A stretch of 38,985 bases of DNA from a virus, in the IMG/VR virus record IMGVR_UViG_3300027911_000033, positions 1-38,985 of that record, one strand, 5' to 3'. Positions within the stretch are counted from its first letter, which is position 1. Every line of letters begins with the position of its first letter. The notes under the pieces are model-generated. The model was not told the origin of the DNA, did no database searches, and saw only the letters and a list, made by a program, of their open reading frames with translations. Below are positions 31,828-38,985 of this stretch, in pieces. Both the position numbers and the translations under genes were made by a program.

Positions 31828-33165
31828 TTGCTTATCACCATCATCGATCAGGGCGCCGTCGCTGGTGCCTTTGCGCTAAGGTGCGCAGAACATGGCCATA
31901 CCGTTAAGTGGTTTATTGAACCCAAACCAGGTAATAACCAAAAGATTGGCACAGGACTCCATCCAAGCATAGAGAGGGTTAAGCAATGGCTCCCCTGGGC
32001 TGGAAAATCTGATTTAGTCGTATCTACAGAGAACGGCAACTATCTACCTAAGCTGGAGATGCTTCGAAAAAGAGGTATCGCTGTATTCGCTCCTAGTCAA
32101 GCTGTTGCTGACTTGGAAATTGACCGTAAGAAGGGTATGGACTTTCTGGAAGCACACGGTATCAAAGTTCCGGAATACAAGACCTTCAAGAATATTAAAG
32201 AGGCACAGAAATATGTGTACGACAATCCTGCTCGTTACGTATTCAAAACACTTGGTGATAATGATAACAAGGCCTTATCATTCGTAGGTAAGACACCACA
32301 ACAGATGATCCAACAACTACAGACCTGGATGGACAATAAGGTACCCATCAAAGGCGATGTTATGTTGCAGGAATTCATTGAAGGTGTCGAATTCGGATGC
32401 TCACGTTGGGTCGGTAAGGATGGATTCTTCGGACCCATTGAGGAATCATTCGAACACAAGAAGCTGTTCCCAAGTGAAAAGGGTGTCAATACAGGTGAAA
32501 TGGGTACAGTAGCCAAGTATGTAACCGAGAGCAAGTTATTCGACAAGGTACTCAAGCCACTTGAAGAAGATTTAGTCAAGATGGGTGCCTTCACATCAGT
32601 AGATATCAACTGTATCATCGATAAGAAAGGTAATCCGTGGCCACTAGAGTTTACAAGTCGCTGGGGATGGCCTATCTTCAATCTGGTATTGTACGCACAC
32701 AAAGGTGATCCTGCACAGTGGATGTATGATGCTTGTAAGGGTAAAGAAACACTCAAAGCATCTAAAGATGTGATGATTGGTATCGTTTTGGTTATACCTC
32801 CATTCCCATTCGAGGATAAGGACCAAGTAACCGAGAACATTCCCATCTATGGTATCACAAAGAAGAACTGGGAGAATATTCAACCTCAATCCGTGATGGC
32901 AGGTAAGTTCATCGATGAGGTTGATGGAGAAATGAAGGAAGTTGATGGTTGGGTTACTGCTGGGTCTTACGTTCTAGTTGTTGTTGAAACAGGAAAGACA
33001 ATCGAAGATTCCCGAGATAAGGTATACAAGATCGTCGGTGAGATTTCTATCTCTGATATGGGATATCGTGATGATATCGGTGAGAAGGTTATCAAGAATC
33101 TACCAGAATTACAAAAACATGGATTTGCCGGAGAATGGGAGAAGGCTGATGACAACGGAAAATGA
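31828..33165 (+). CDS. PurD-like ATP-grasp ligase
   Basis: 445 residues, starting at TTG 31828, which follows GGAG at 7 bases. It has a Rossmann-like N-terminal domain (1-95), then an ATP-grasp fold: AYVFK-type strand YVFKTLGD (~137), VMLQEFIEGVEFGCSRWV (178-195), HKKLFPSEKGVNTGEMG (210-226), which matches the glycinamide ribonucleotide synthetase signature (DHKRxxD...GPNTGGMG), and LEFTSRWGWP (273-282) matching LExNxRFGDPE, with the Asn replaced by Ser. These enzymes make amide bonds using ATP. No other purine gene is present, so a different amine or acid substrate is likely. It sits in a divergent pair with a glycosyltransferase, hinting at a shared modification pathway. Confidence 0.75.
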   Translation: MLITIIDQGAVAGAFALRCAEHGHTVKWFIEPKPGNNQKIGTGLHPSIERVKQWLPWAGKSDLVVSTENGNYLPKLEMLRKRGIAVFAPSQAVADLEIDRKKGMDFLEAHGIKVPEYKTFKNIKEAQKYVYDNPARYVFKTLGDNDNKALSFVGKTPQQMIQQLQTWMDNKVPIKGDVMLQEFIEGVEFGCSRWVGKDGFFGPIEESFEHKKLFPSEKGVNTGEMGTVAKYVTESKLFDKVLKPLEEDLVKMGAFTSVDINCIIDKKGNPWPLEFTSRWGWPIFNLVLYAHKGDPAQWMYDACKGKETLKASKDVMIGIVLVIPPFPFEDKDQVTENIPIYGITKKNWENIQPQSVMAGKFIDEVDGEMKEVDGWVTAGSYVLVVVETGKTIEDSRDKVYKIVGEISISDMGYRDDIGEKVIKNLPELQKHGFAGEWEKADDNGK

Positions 33166-33427
33166 TCACGAAAGATTAGTTGATCTAACCATCGAAACTA
33201 ACAAACAGTACTCGGATCTATCAAATAAGATTGATATTCTGTCTACCAAGTTTGATTCCTTCCTGGAAAACGAGGCGCGTCGTAGTGAATTCACCAAGGG
33301 ACTCATGAAGGAAGTTGAAGGCACCAAATCCAAAATCAATCGTGTATATTGGGTTGGCGGAACTATTGCCGCTATGTTGGGTCTTGCTGCTAATGCTGCC
33401 GAACTACTAAAGTTTATTAAGGGATAA
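33149..33427 (+). CDS. small coiled-coil / single-span membrane protein, holin-like
   Basis: 92 residues from ATG 33149 (MTTENDHERLVDLTIETNKQ), overlapping the ATP-grasp stop and preceded by GGGAGAAGG. Residues ~10-55 form a coiled coil (YSDLSNKIDILSTKFDSFLE), and residues ~68-85 form one membrane span (VYWVGGTIAAMLGLAANAAE). This architecture resembles XhlA-type hemolysin or holin-associated phage proteins. No endolysin lies nearby, so a lysis role is unproven. Confidence 0.6.
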   Translation: MTTENDHERLVDLTIETNKQYSDLSNKIDILSTKFDSFLENEARRSEFTKGLMKEVEGTKSKINRVYWVGGTIAAMLGLAANAAELLKFIKG

Positions 33428-33429
33428 AA

Positions 33430-34446
33430 ATGACAACTGTATTTCTATCGAGTCTCTATGCAGCGGGAACTCAGTTTCTTAATAACGGTAATGTAAATGG
33501 TGGAGGATTCATCCACACCTACATCGCAGGTGGACTTATTCCTGCAAACACATACACCGACAATACAGGAACTACACTCAATGCTAATCCTATTCAGTTG
33601 ACCCCTAGTGGTAGACTTCCCAATGGTCTGTGGTTGGCATCCGGTCAAGATTATCACCTTGTGGTCACTGATATTAACGGTGTAACATTGGAAGATCGTG
33701 ACAATGTTCCTAGTATTCCTAGTGCTGAATTCTATTCTGAGTCAAGTGTTGCTAGTGCTAATCAAGTTTATTCGATATCTACTGCGGCAAATGCTGTGTA
33801 TCCGTTGCTTATGTCATCGGTATCTTCTACAGGACTAGAAACACCAATATTCAATACGAATATCAATGCTAATCCTAGTACAGGAACAGTCACGGCTGAG
33901 ATTCTACAGTCTACAGTTGGTACAGGAACACCACCCTTCACGGTGAATAGTACTACTGAGGTTACCAATCTGACCGCTCAAACTGCTATTGGTGCTAACA
34001 CTGTATTGACTCAAACAACGACAGCTAACACCTCACTACCAATTCTATTCGGAAGTTTGGCATCTGGACTTGCTCAGGTATTCACTGCACCTTCAAGTTT
34101 GAACTTCAATCCAACAACCAATGTTCTCACTGCAAACGTATCGGCTGCAAACAATGGTATCATCAGTTCGATATATTCGAATCCTGGATATGTGTTGTTC
34201 GGAAATGGTAATCTGATTATTCAATTCGGTAGAACACATAGCGGCGGTTCTTCTGTTGTTCATCTACCAACAACATTCCCCACTGCTTGTCTTGGAGTGT
34301 ATACACAACCAACATGGGGACAAGGTGGATCGATTGATGTGTCCTTTACAGCAAATGTGGCATCCAATACGTTCAACGTATCAACTTGGGACAACAATGG
34401 TACTCCCCAAGACTACTCATTCAGCTACCTTGCAATAGGATACTAA
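33430..34446 (+). CDS. tail fibre protein A
   Basis: 338 residues; it starts two bases after the holin-like gene. N-terminal ~95 residues (FLNNGNVNGGGFIHTYIAGG, then TYTDNTGTTLNANPIQLTPS) match a widespread phage fibre head domain. The middle is Thr/Asn/Ser-rich with LNFNPTTNVLTANVS modules like those in the giant fibre. The C-terminal 90 residues (GYVLFGNGNLIIQFGRTHSG) resemble gp53-type fibre tips, the probable receptor-binding end. Paralogous at the N-terminus to the next gene. Confidence 0.78.
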   Translation: MTTVFLSSLYAAGTQFLNNGNVNGGGFIHTYIAGGLIPANTYTDNTGTTLNANPIQLTPSGRLPNGLWLASGQDYHLVVTDINGVTLEDRDNVPSIPSAEFYSESSVASANQVYSISTAANAVYPLLMSSVSSTGLETPIFNTNINANPSTGTVTAEILQSTVGTGTPPFTVNSTTEVTNLTAQTAIGANTVLTQTTTANTSLPILFGSLASGLAQVFTAPSSLNFNPTTNVLTANVSAANNGIISSIYSNPGYVLFGNGNLIIQFGRTHSGGSSVVHLPTTFPTACLGVYTQPTWGQGGSIDVSFTANVASNTFNVSTWDNNGTPQDYSFSYLAIGY

Positions 34447-34447
34447 G

Positions 34448-35191
34448 ATGACACTATTTCTACTTCCGTTCTATTCAGCAGGACAGCAATTCACCAATGC
34501 CGGTAATCCGAATGATGGTGGATTGATCTACACATATTACGCTGGAACAACATCGAACTGTGTAACTTATACCGATAACACCGGAACAACTGAGAATTCT
34601 AATCCAATTGTTCTGAATCCTTATGGTCGTTTGACTACTGAAATCTGGGTTCCACAAGGTCAACTGACTCGTTGTGTACTGAAGGATGTGTACAACAACA
34701 CACTGGAAGATAAGGATGACATTGCGGGTATCAATGATACACTAGCCACTGTGACGGTTACTATACCTCCTTTGGGTGGAAGTGGAGCTAACAACACAGT
34801 TCTTACTCAAACTACATCATCCGGCAGTGGACTAGCATGGGAACTACCTGGAACATTCTACAATGCTGCTGCCACGGTGCCTGTCTCTGTGTCATTCACC
34901 ACTACTCCCACATTCGATTGTTTTAATTCCAATGTGTTTTACCTAGGATCTATCACAGCAAGTATTACAGGAATGACCTTCTCTAATCCTTCAGATGGAC
35001 AAACTATCAATATCAAGTTCGTTCAAGATGGAACAGGAAGTCATACGGTAACATGGCCAACGTCAGTGAAATGGCCTGGTGGATCTGCTGGTGTGTTAAG
35101 TACTGCTGCGAATTCAGTGGACTTCTTCGTGGCAACATATGATGCTAGTACCGGTCACTGGTATGCCAACTTACTCAAGGGATTCGCGTAA
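34448..35191 (+). CDS. tail fibre protein B
   Basis: 247 residues. Its first ~95 residues (FYSAGQQFTNAGNPNDGGLI, then VTYTDNTGTTENSNPIVLNP) are clearly related to fibre A, while the C-terminal ~90 residues (DGQTINIKFVQDGTGSHTVT, then ATYDASTGHWYANLLKGFA) are a different beta-sandwich tip. This is a duplicated anchor with a swapped tip, typical of host-range modules. Its stop overlaps the next start (TAATG). Confidence 0.75.
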   Translation: MTLFLLPFYSAGQQFTNAGNPNDGGLIYTYYAGTTSNCVTYTDNTGTTENSNPIVLNPYGRLTTEIWVPQGQLTRCVLKDVYNNTLEDKDDIAGINDTLATVTVTIPPLGGSGANNTVLTQTTSSGSGLAWELPGTFYNAAATVPVSVSFTTTPTFDCFNSNVFYLGSITASITGMTFSNPSDGQTINIKFVQDGTGSHTVTWPTSVKWPGGSAGVLSTAANSVDFFVATYDASTGHWYANLLKGFA

Positions 35192-35802
35192 TGACATTCG
35201 CTTGTAGAACTCTTGCTGATGGTGTACGCGCAGTTGCACCATCATTCCTTGCCTGGGATCCAACAGTTATGGGTCCAGGTATTGTCTTGTCAAATGCTAA
35301 TACAACCGCATCAATATCAACCACAGACACTTCAGGTGTTCGAAGTGTGACCCACTATCCTTGGAATCACGGTGATTATCGTTACGTTGAGTACACTTGT
35401 GGTGCTGTAATCTATCACCAGTGGGTTGGTATTGTGGATGGACTGTATGATGGAACAGACTTTGCTGGATTCTACTATCGAGGCAACGGAAACGTGTATG
35501 GAGACAATGGACGCAGAGTTGTAAATGCCAGTACAGGTGTTTCTGTAGGACAGACATTTACAGCCGGTGACGTTGTTGGACTAGCCATTGACTGTAACCT
35601 GAAGAAACTCAGAGTGTTCGTCAATGGAATTGAAACAGCACTAGGAGATACTAGACCAATGCCAGGAACAGGACCAATCTATCTGGCATTCACTCCGTTT
35701 GCTGGATATTCTCCGGGACTTGGAACAAGCTACGGTACCATGAACTTTGGTAATACACCATTCGTTTATGGTCCTCCGGTGGGATACACCGGAGGTTGGT
35801 AA
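35191..35802 (+). CDS. SPRY-domain-like tail protein
   Basis: 203 residues, starting within the TAATG overlap. Residues ~60-155 fit a SPRY or concanavalin-type beta sandwich: HGDYRYVEYTCG, WVGIVDGLYDGTDFAGFYYR, then FTAGDVVGLAIDCNLKKLRV followed by FVNG, the classic SPRY pattern (GDVxGxxxDxxxxxLxFxxNG). SPRY domains bind protein or carbohydrate partners. Here it is translationally coupled to two fibres, so it is probably a tip or attachment protein recognising the host surface. Confidence 0.7.
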   Translation: MTFACRTLADGVRAVAPSFLAWDPTVMGPGIVLSNANTTASISTTDTSGVRSVTHYPWNHGDYRYVEYTCGAVIYHQWVGIVDGLYDGTDFAGFYYRGNGNVYGDNGRRVVNASTGVSVGQTFTAGDVVGLAIDCNLKKLRVFVNGIETALGDTRPMPGTGPIYLAFTPFAGYSPGLGTSYGTMNFGNTPFVYGPPVGYTGGW

Positions 35803-35988
35803 TTACTCAGGCTTCTTCAGTTGTTCCTGTGATTGACCAATGATGTTATCAACTACTCTACGCGAAATCTTGTGGGGTAGTTCCTCAAGACCTGCAAGAA
35901 TCACATTGACTTCTTCAACATTCACGCGAAGATTAACAAAAACATCCTTGGCTTGAACTTGGGTTTGTTCGGTTGTTTGATCGCTCAT
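35803..35988 (-). CDS. small conserved tail-operon protein
   Basis: 61 residues; ATG follows AAAGGAAAT. VFVNLRVNVEEVNVILAGLE, then ELPHKISRRVVDNI and QSQEQLKK matches a short helical protein family (VNEVNxxLxxLxxLP...) found in many phage fibre regions, possibly an assembly partner. It abuts the convergent SPRY gene with no gap. Confidence 0.6.
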   Translation of the reverse strand: MSDQTTEQTQVQAKDVFVNLRVNVEEVNVILAGLEELPHKISRRVVDNIIGQSQEQLKKPE

Positions 35989-36027
35989 TTCTATTTCCTT
36001 TAGGTTATATTGACAAAACTACGCAAA

Positions 36028-36035
36028 TATTTATG
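36028..36035 (-). promoter_or_regulatory. late-promoter-like octamer CATAAATA (leftward)
   Basis: CATAAATATTTGCG on the minus strand, 39 bases before the 35988 start, overlapping the stop of the upstream gene. Confidence 0.5.
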
Positions 36036-36423
36036 ATGCTGTATTAGAAGTGTTTGCTGTGACAGTATTAGTTACCACAGGTGACCAAGGCAAACCAAAC
36101 TTCACAGGTTGTGGTGTCAACTGACGATTTATATCATTATCCAAACCAGCATAAATCGAAGAAATCATCATTTCACCTATGGACGATTGTACCCATGTCA
36201 TTACAACTTCTTCGGTAAGTTGGTCGAATGGAGTAAATGTCGTGTTAGCTGTAGGTGCAACAAAGTTGATTGGTTGAATTCCATATCTGATCGCAGTGTG
36301 CGGAGGAGTTGCATCATCAGTAGCCGTGCATCTCCAATCCACTTTAGAAACCACATTCTCATATGTCTCTAGAGTAGGATATGCTTCAATATTAACTACA
36401 TTCCATTTGTATGTGTTTGCCAT
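36031..36423 (-). CDS. tail accessory protein (DUF7936-like)
   Basis: 130 residues, starting MANTYKWNVVNIEAYPTLET. The pattern NTYxWxxxNxE, then FTPFDQLTEEVVMTWVQSSI, then ENxxNxQLTPQPVKFGLPW-like ending (DNDINRQLTPQPVKFGLPWS) matches a conserved phage tail-region family known only as a domain of unknown function. It lies between the glycine-rich protein and the 61-residue protein. Probable role in fibre assembly. Confidence 0.65.
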   Translation of the reverse strand: MANTYKWNVVNIEAYPTLETYENVVSKVDWRCTATDDATPPHTAIRYGIQPINFVAPTANTTFTPFDQLTEEVVMTWVQSSIGEMMISSIYAGLDNDINRQLTPQPVKFGLPWSPVVTNTVTANTSNTAS

Positions 36424-36438
36424 TTGTTTTCCTATATG

Positions 36439-37290
36439 TTAACCGTAAAGTACAATATATCCACCACCGCCACTACCTGGACCATAGGCGCCGGCTGAAC
36501 CACCTCCACCACCACCTCCAGTGTTAGCAGTTCCATTTGTTCCTACTCCTGTGCCTCCTGAACCACCACCGCCTCCACCGGAGCCACCATTCGATCTTGC
36601 ATATCCTGGTCCACCACCACCGCCGCAAGGATAACCAACACCATTGATAGTCACAGTTTGTCCTGCACCACCGGCAGTTGTTGTTCCCACAGCAGTTGAA
36701 CCACCTCCACCACCACCGTTCGCGGTAGCAGTTGCACCGGCGTGACTTGATGGTGTTCCACTAGCTCCACCATTACCATACACAAGTGATGTTGCTGTCG
36801 TTCCACCTACTCCACCAGCAGCAGTGATAGTTGTTATTCCTGATCCGCTGAAGATTGAGGAACCTCCTGTTGCTGAGATACCTCCACCTGCACCGATAGT
36901 TATAGTATAAGTGACACCTGGAGTCAATGTTATTGTTCCTGTGGCAACACCTCCACCGCCTCCACCACCACCTGAACGGGATGCTGTCGAACCACCACCT
37001 CCACCACCTCCACCTACTACAAGATACGTGAAGGAACTTGCTCCAGCAGGACAGGTAAACGTTGTGGACGCTGAATATGTCCTAGTGCTAGGAGTGTAGA
37101 ATGTCTTTCCATAGAAGCTGGACATACTTATCTGACCCGAGGCAATGCCTGCCAGTGTTCTCGGATTGGCATCATTCATGGATACTTGAGTTGTACCAGA
37201 GTTTCCTATTTCCACATCCACACTCTGATTGTAGCCTCCCGAGGTTGCAGTTCCGGCGAGGCTAATCTGACCGCTACTTACCATCGTCAT
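36439..37290 (-). CDS. polyglycine-rich tail adhesin-like protein
   Basis: 283 residues; ATG 37290 follows GGAGAAAA and overlaps the S74 fibre stop by 17 bases. The first ~65 residues (SGQISLAGTATSGGYNQSVD, then PRTLAGIASGQISMSSFYGK) are a common phage tail module. Residues ~75-283 are packed with runs of 5-9 glycines (LVVGGGGGGGGSTASRSGG, ending GPGSGGGGYIVLYG). Such polyglycine sandwiches occur in gp38-type adhesins of T-even relatives, where exposed loops bind receptors. Placement right after an S74 fibre supports an adhesin at the fibre tip. Confidence 0.7.
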   Translation of the reverse strand: MTMVSSGQISLAGTATSGGYNQSVDVEIGNSGTTQVSMNDANPRTLAGIASGQISMSSFYGKTFYTPSTRTYSASTTFTCPAGASSFTYLVVGGGGGGGGSTASRSGGGGGGGGVATGTITLTPGVTYTITIGAGGGISATGGSSIFSGSGITTITAAGGVGGTTATSLVYGNGGASGTPSSHAGATATANGGGGGGSTAVGTTTAGGAGQTVTINGVGYPCGGGGGPGYARSNGGSGGGGGGSGGTGVGTNGTANTGGGGGGGSAGAYGPGSGGGGYIVLYG

Positions 37291-38985
37291 TTATTTTCTC
37301 CAGTTCCTTCACACGATTTGTGAGTTCCTTGATGGCTTCAATGAGTAGAGGTACCAACTTGTCATATTGTACTGTCAGATATTCTTCACCAGACTTTGAA
37401 CGTTCTACACCATCAACCAATTCACGGTCGAATGGAGCAGGGAATACAGCCATCGGTAGTTCTCTCTGTACGTCCTGAGCGATAACACCAACCTGAACTT
37501 TCTCGGTGTCGTATCCATACTGAGCAGCAACTTCATTACCACGGAAGAATACACCATTCAGACGAAGTACACGATCCAAAGCACCATCAATAGACCTGAA
37601 GTCCCTCTTTAGTCTCTTATCTGAGTAATATGCCGTGACGTTATTGGTAGCACGGATTTCACCAGTGGTACCCGAGTAACCTGTACCAACACCCAGAGAG
37701 TTAGCAACATACAGACCGCAGTTGACCGTACAGCCCTGTGAGGAATCACCAATCGTTACATATCCCGCCATAGAGATTGTGAATGGTCGCAGAGAGTTCC
37801 ATGATGCCTGCGTCGCAAGGTACTGGGTGGTTTGTGCAGCACTCACCAACCAGTAGAAGTTTGATGCATCGTTACGCCACATAACATTATACCACGTGGA
37901 TCCAGAGCCATAAACCATGTTGATTTGACCCTGGCTAGTACCGACACCAATACCAGTAGATGTTAGTGATCCATAGGTAACCACACCACCTGTTCCAGTG
38001 TATGTTATACCACCACCATTACACAAACTCAATGGAGAACTATAGTTGGCATTGATCCAAAGTTGGGATCCTGAAGTAGACTCAATGTGGGGATTACCAT
38101 CATTGAATATCTGTAGGTTATTGGAAGCACCTGTGTTATAGATGCTGATACCATAACCACCAGTGGATGGTTGATATACCGTTAATGCTGTTTGTGAGCC
38201 GGCATTAATATACGTTTGACCATTTATGGTATGACTTCCACATTGCAGAAGAATATTTCCAGTGTCTCCGGCTGATGTGGTGGTTGAATAACCCATGTAA
38301 CCTTGGCGATTACCGTTGGAAGCAAACCAAGCGAAGTATCCAGTGTGTGTTGCATCTCCCTTGTATACACCTGCGGCACCAGCACTTGGACCGTTAGTTA
38401 CGAAAGAACTCTGAGCCTGGACATTACCGGCATCATCGAATTGACATACCACTTGGGTATATGCATCATTAACAATCTGTAGTTGATTTGAGTTGTTTCT
38501 AAGGAACTTAGAAAGTGAACTAGCTGCACTTGAAGAAAATAGGATTTCAGTACCTCTATACAGTGCATTGGCATCAAAAAGTGCCAGAGTAGATCCTGCT
38601 GAACCCGATGTTCCTCCACCATTGATCTGTACAGCATAGTTTCCTGCGTAACCATATACATTAAAGGCAACACCTGCTGATGCTGGAGACGCAACGGCCA
38701 CTCTACCTATTGAGTCCAGCATCAATGCATCGTGGTTAGTAGATCCCAAGGTTACACCCTGAACACCTGCCCAAGATCCAGCACCACCATCACCGAAGTT
38801 AATATATCCGTGTGAGGTACTATCAACAATCTTTGTTATTGTTAGTGATGAACTTGTCCAGCTGGTACCATTGGTTACTCTTTTTCCTTGAATTGCCAAC
38901 TGATCATTGTTACTTGATGGATAGTTTAGATACAGAATATTTACTGCATTACCTGCTGTGGTTCCAAGAGAACCTTGTGCAAATT
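37274..38985 (-). CDS. tail fibre, C-terminal part with S74 intramolecular chaperone (5' end outside window)
   Basis: The frame is open to the right edge and the true start is not in the window; a TTG at 38899 is internal. About 569 codons are visible. Fibre-type beta-rich repeats (SLGTTAGNAVNILYLNY, then LAIQGKRVTNGTSWTSSSLT) precede a C-terminal Peptidase_S74 chaperone: YYSDKRLKRDFRSIDGALD (encoded near 37600-37630) with the conserved SDxRLK, then VQVGVIAQDVQRELPMAV, YLTVQYDKLVPLLIEAIKEL and a coiled-coil end. S74 domains trimerise the fibre and cleave themselves off before the Ser of SDKRLK. It may be the missing end of the fibre at the left edge. Confidence 0.88.
   Translation of the reverse strand, partial: FAQGSLGTTAGNAVNILYLNYPSSNNDQLAIQGKRVTNGTSWTSSSLTITKIVDSTSHGYINFGDGGAGSWAGVQGVTLGSTNHDALMLDSIGRVAVASPASAGVAFNVYGYAGNYAVQINGGGTSGSAGSTLALFDANALYRGTEILFSSSAASSLSKFLRNNSNQLQIVNDAYTQVVCQFDDAGNVQAQSSFVTNGPSAGAAGVYKGDATHTGYFAWFASNGNRQGYMGYSTTTSAGDTGNILLQCGSHTINGQTYINAGSQTALTVYQPSTGGYGISIYNTGASNNLQIFNDGNPHIESTSGSQLWINANYSSPLSLCNGGGITYTGTGGVVTYGSLTSTGIGVGTSQGQINMVYGSGSTWYNVMWRNDASNFYWLVSAAQTTQYLATQASWNSLRPFTISMAGYVTIGDSSQGCTVNCGLYVANSLGVGTGYSGTTGEIRATNNVTAYYSDKRLKRDFRSIDGALDRVLRLNGVFFRGNEVAAQYGYDTEKVQVGVIAQDVQRELPMAVFPAPFDRELVDGVERSKSGEEYLTVQYDKLVPLLIEAIKELTNRVKELEKINDDGK

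Noticed and set aside
38897-38899. TTG as a possible start of the S74 fibre
   Set aside because: The frame continues upstream to the window edge with fibre-like sequence (SLGTTAGNAVNILYLNY), and no ribosome-binding site precedes the TTG.

Overview
The window reads as most of the virion-building half of a tailed bacteriophage with a short, P22-like tail (podovirus type). The evidence is a large terminase, a portal, a scaffold-like protein, an HK97-type capsid protein, a gp4-like tail adaptor, a gp10-like tail or DNA-stabilization protein, a set of ejection-like proteins and several tail fibres. No host gene, tRNA, integrase or CRISPR array was seen. Base composition is moderately AT-rich. A GT9 (heptosyltransferase-like) gene hints at a Gram-negative host, but the host cannot be named from the sequence.

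Layout. (a) 1-8.7 kb, leftward: a giant tail fibre cut by the window edge, a gp10-like protein in two cistrons, a 64-residue protein and a gp4-like adaptor. (b) 8.7-13.75 kb, leftward: a dozen small accessory genes plus an HNH endonuclease and a DGQHR/DndB-like protein. They are served by several sigma-70-like promoters, one with exact consensus hexamers. (c) 13.8-13.95 kb: a strongly folded, pseudoknot-like leader. (d) 14.0-15.28 kb, rightward: five tiny genes, two of them membrane proteins, ending at a strong terminator. (e) 15.3-15.94 kb: a repeat-rich non-coding region that could be a packaging or replication site. (f) 15.98-17.2 kb, rightward: a candidate small terminase, a small protein sharing a domain with the scaffold, and a GNAT acetyltransferase. 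(g) 17.3-22.5 kb, leftward: three ejection or internal virion proteins and a small protein. (h) 22.56-30.3 kb, rightward: terminase, portal, scaffold, capsid and minor head genes, ending at a terminator. (i) 30.36-33.2 kb: a divergent pair of enzyme genes, GT9 glycosyltransferase and PurD-like ATP-grasp. (j) 33.1-35.8 kb, rightward: a holin-like membrane protein, two paralogous fibres and a SPRY-like protein. (k) 35.8-38.985 kb, leftward: a small conserved protein, a tail accessory protein, a polyglycine adhesin-like protein and the 3' part of an S74-chaperone fibre.

The strongest regulatory signal is an octamer, CATAAATA (once TATAAATA), found 12 times. It always lies just upstream of a gene or operon and points into it. 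Two divergent intergenic regions carry one copy on each strand. It closely resembles T4-type late promoters (TATAAATA), although the virion genes here are not T4-like. Early-looking accessory genes instead have TTGACA/TATAAT promoters, suggesting an early/late division.

No DNA polymerase, helicase, primase, RNA polymerase, late sigma factor, endolysin or spanin was recognised, so either the genome is larger than the window or these functions are unrecognised or supplied by the host. The left edge cuts off the 3' end of a leftward fibre gene and the right edge cuts off the 5' end of a leftward fibre gene. The two could be one gene on a circular or permuted map if a few bases (2 modulo 3) are missing at the junction.
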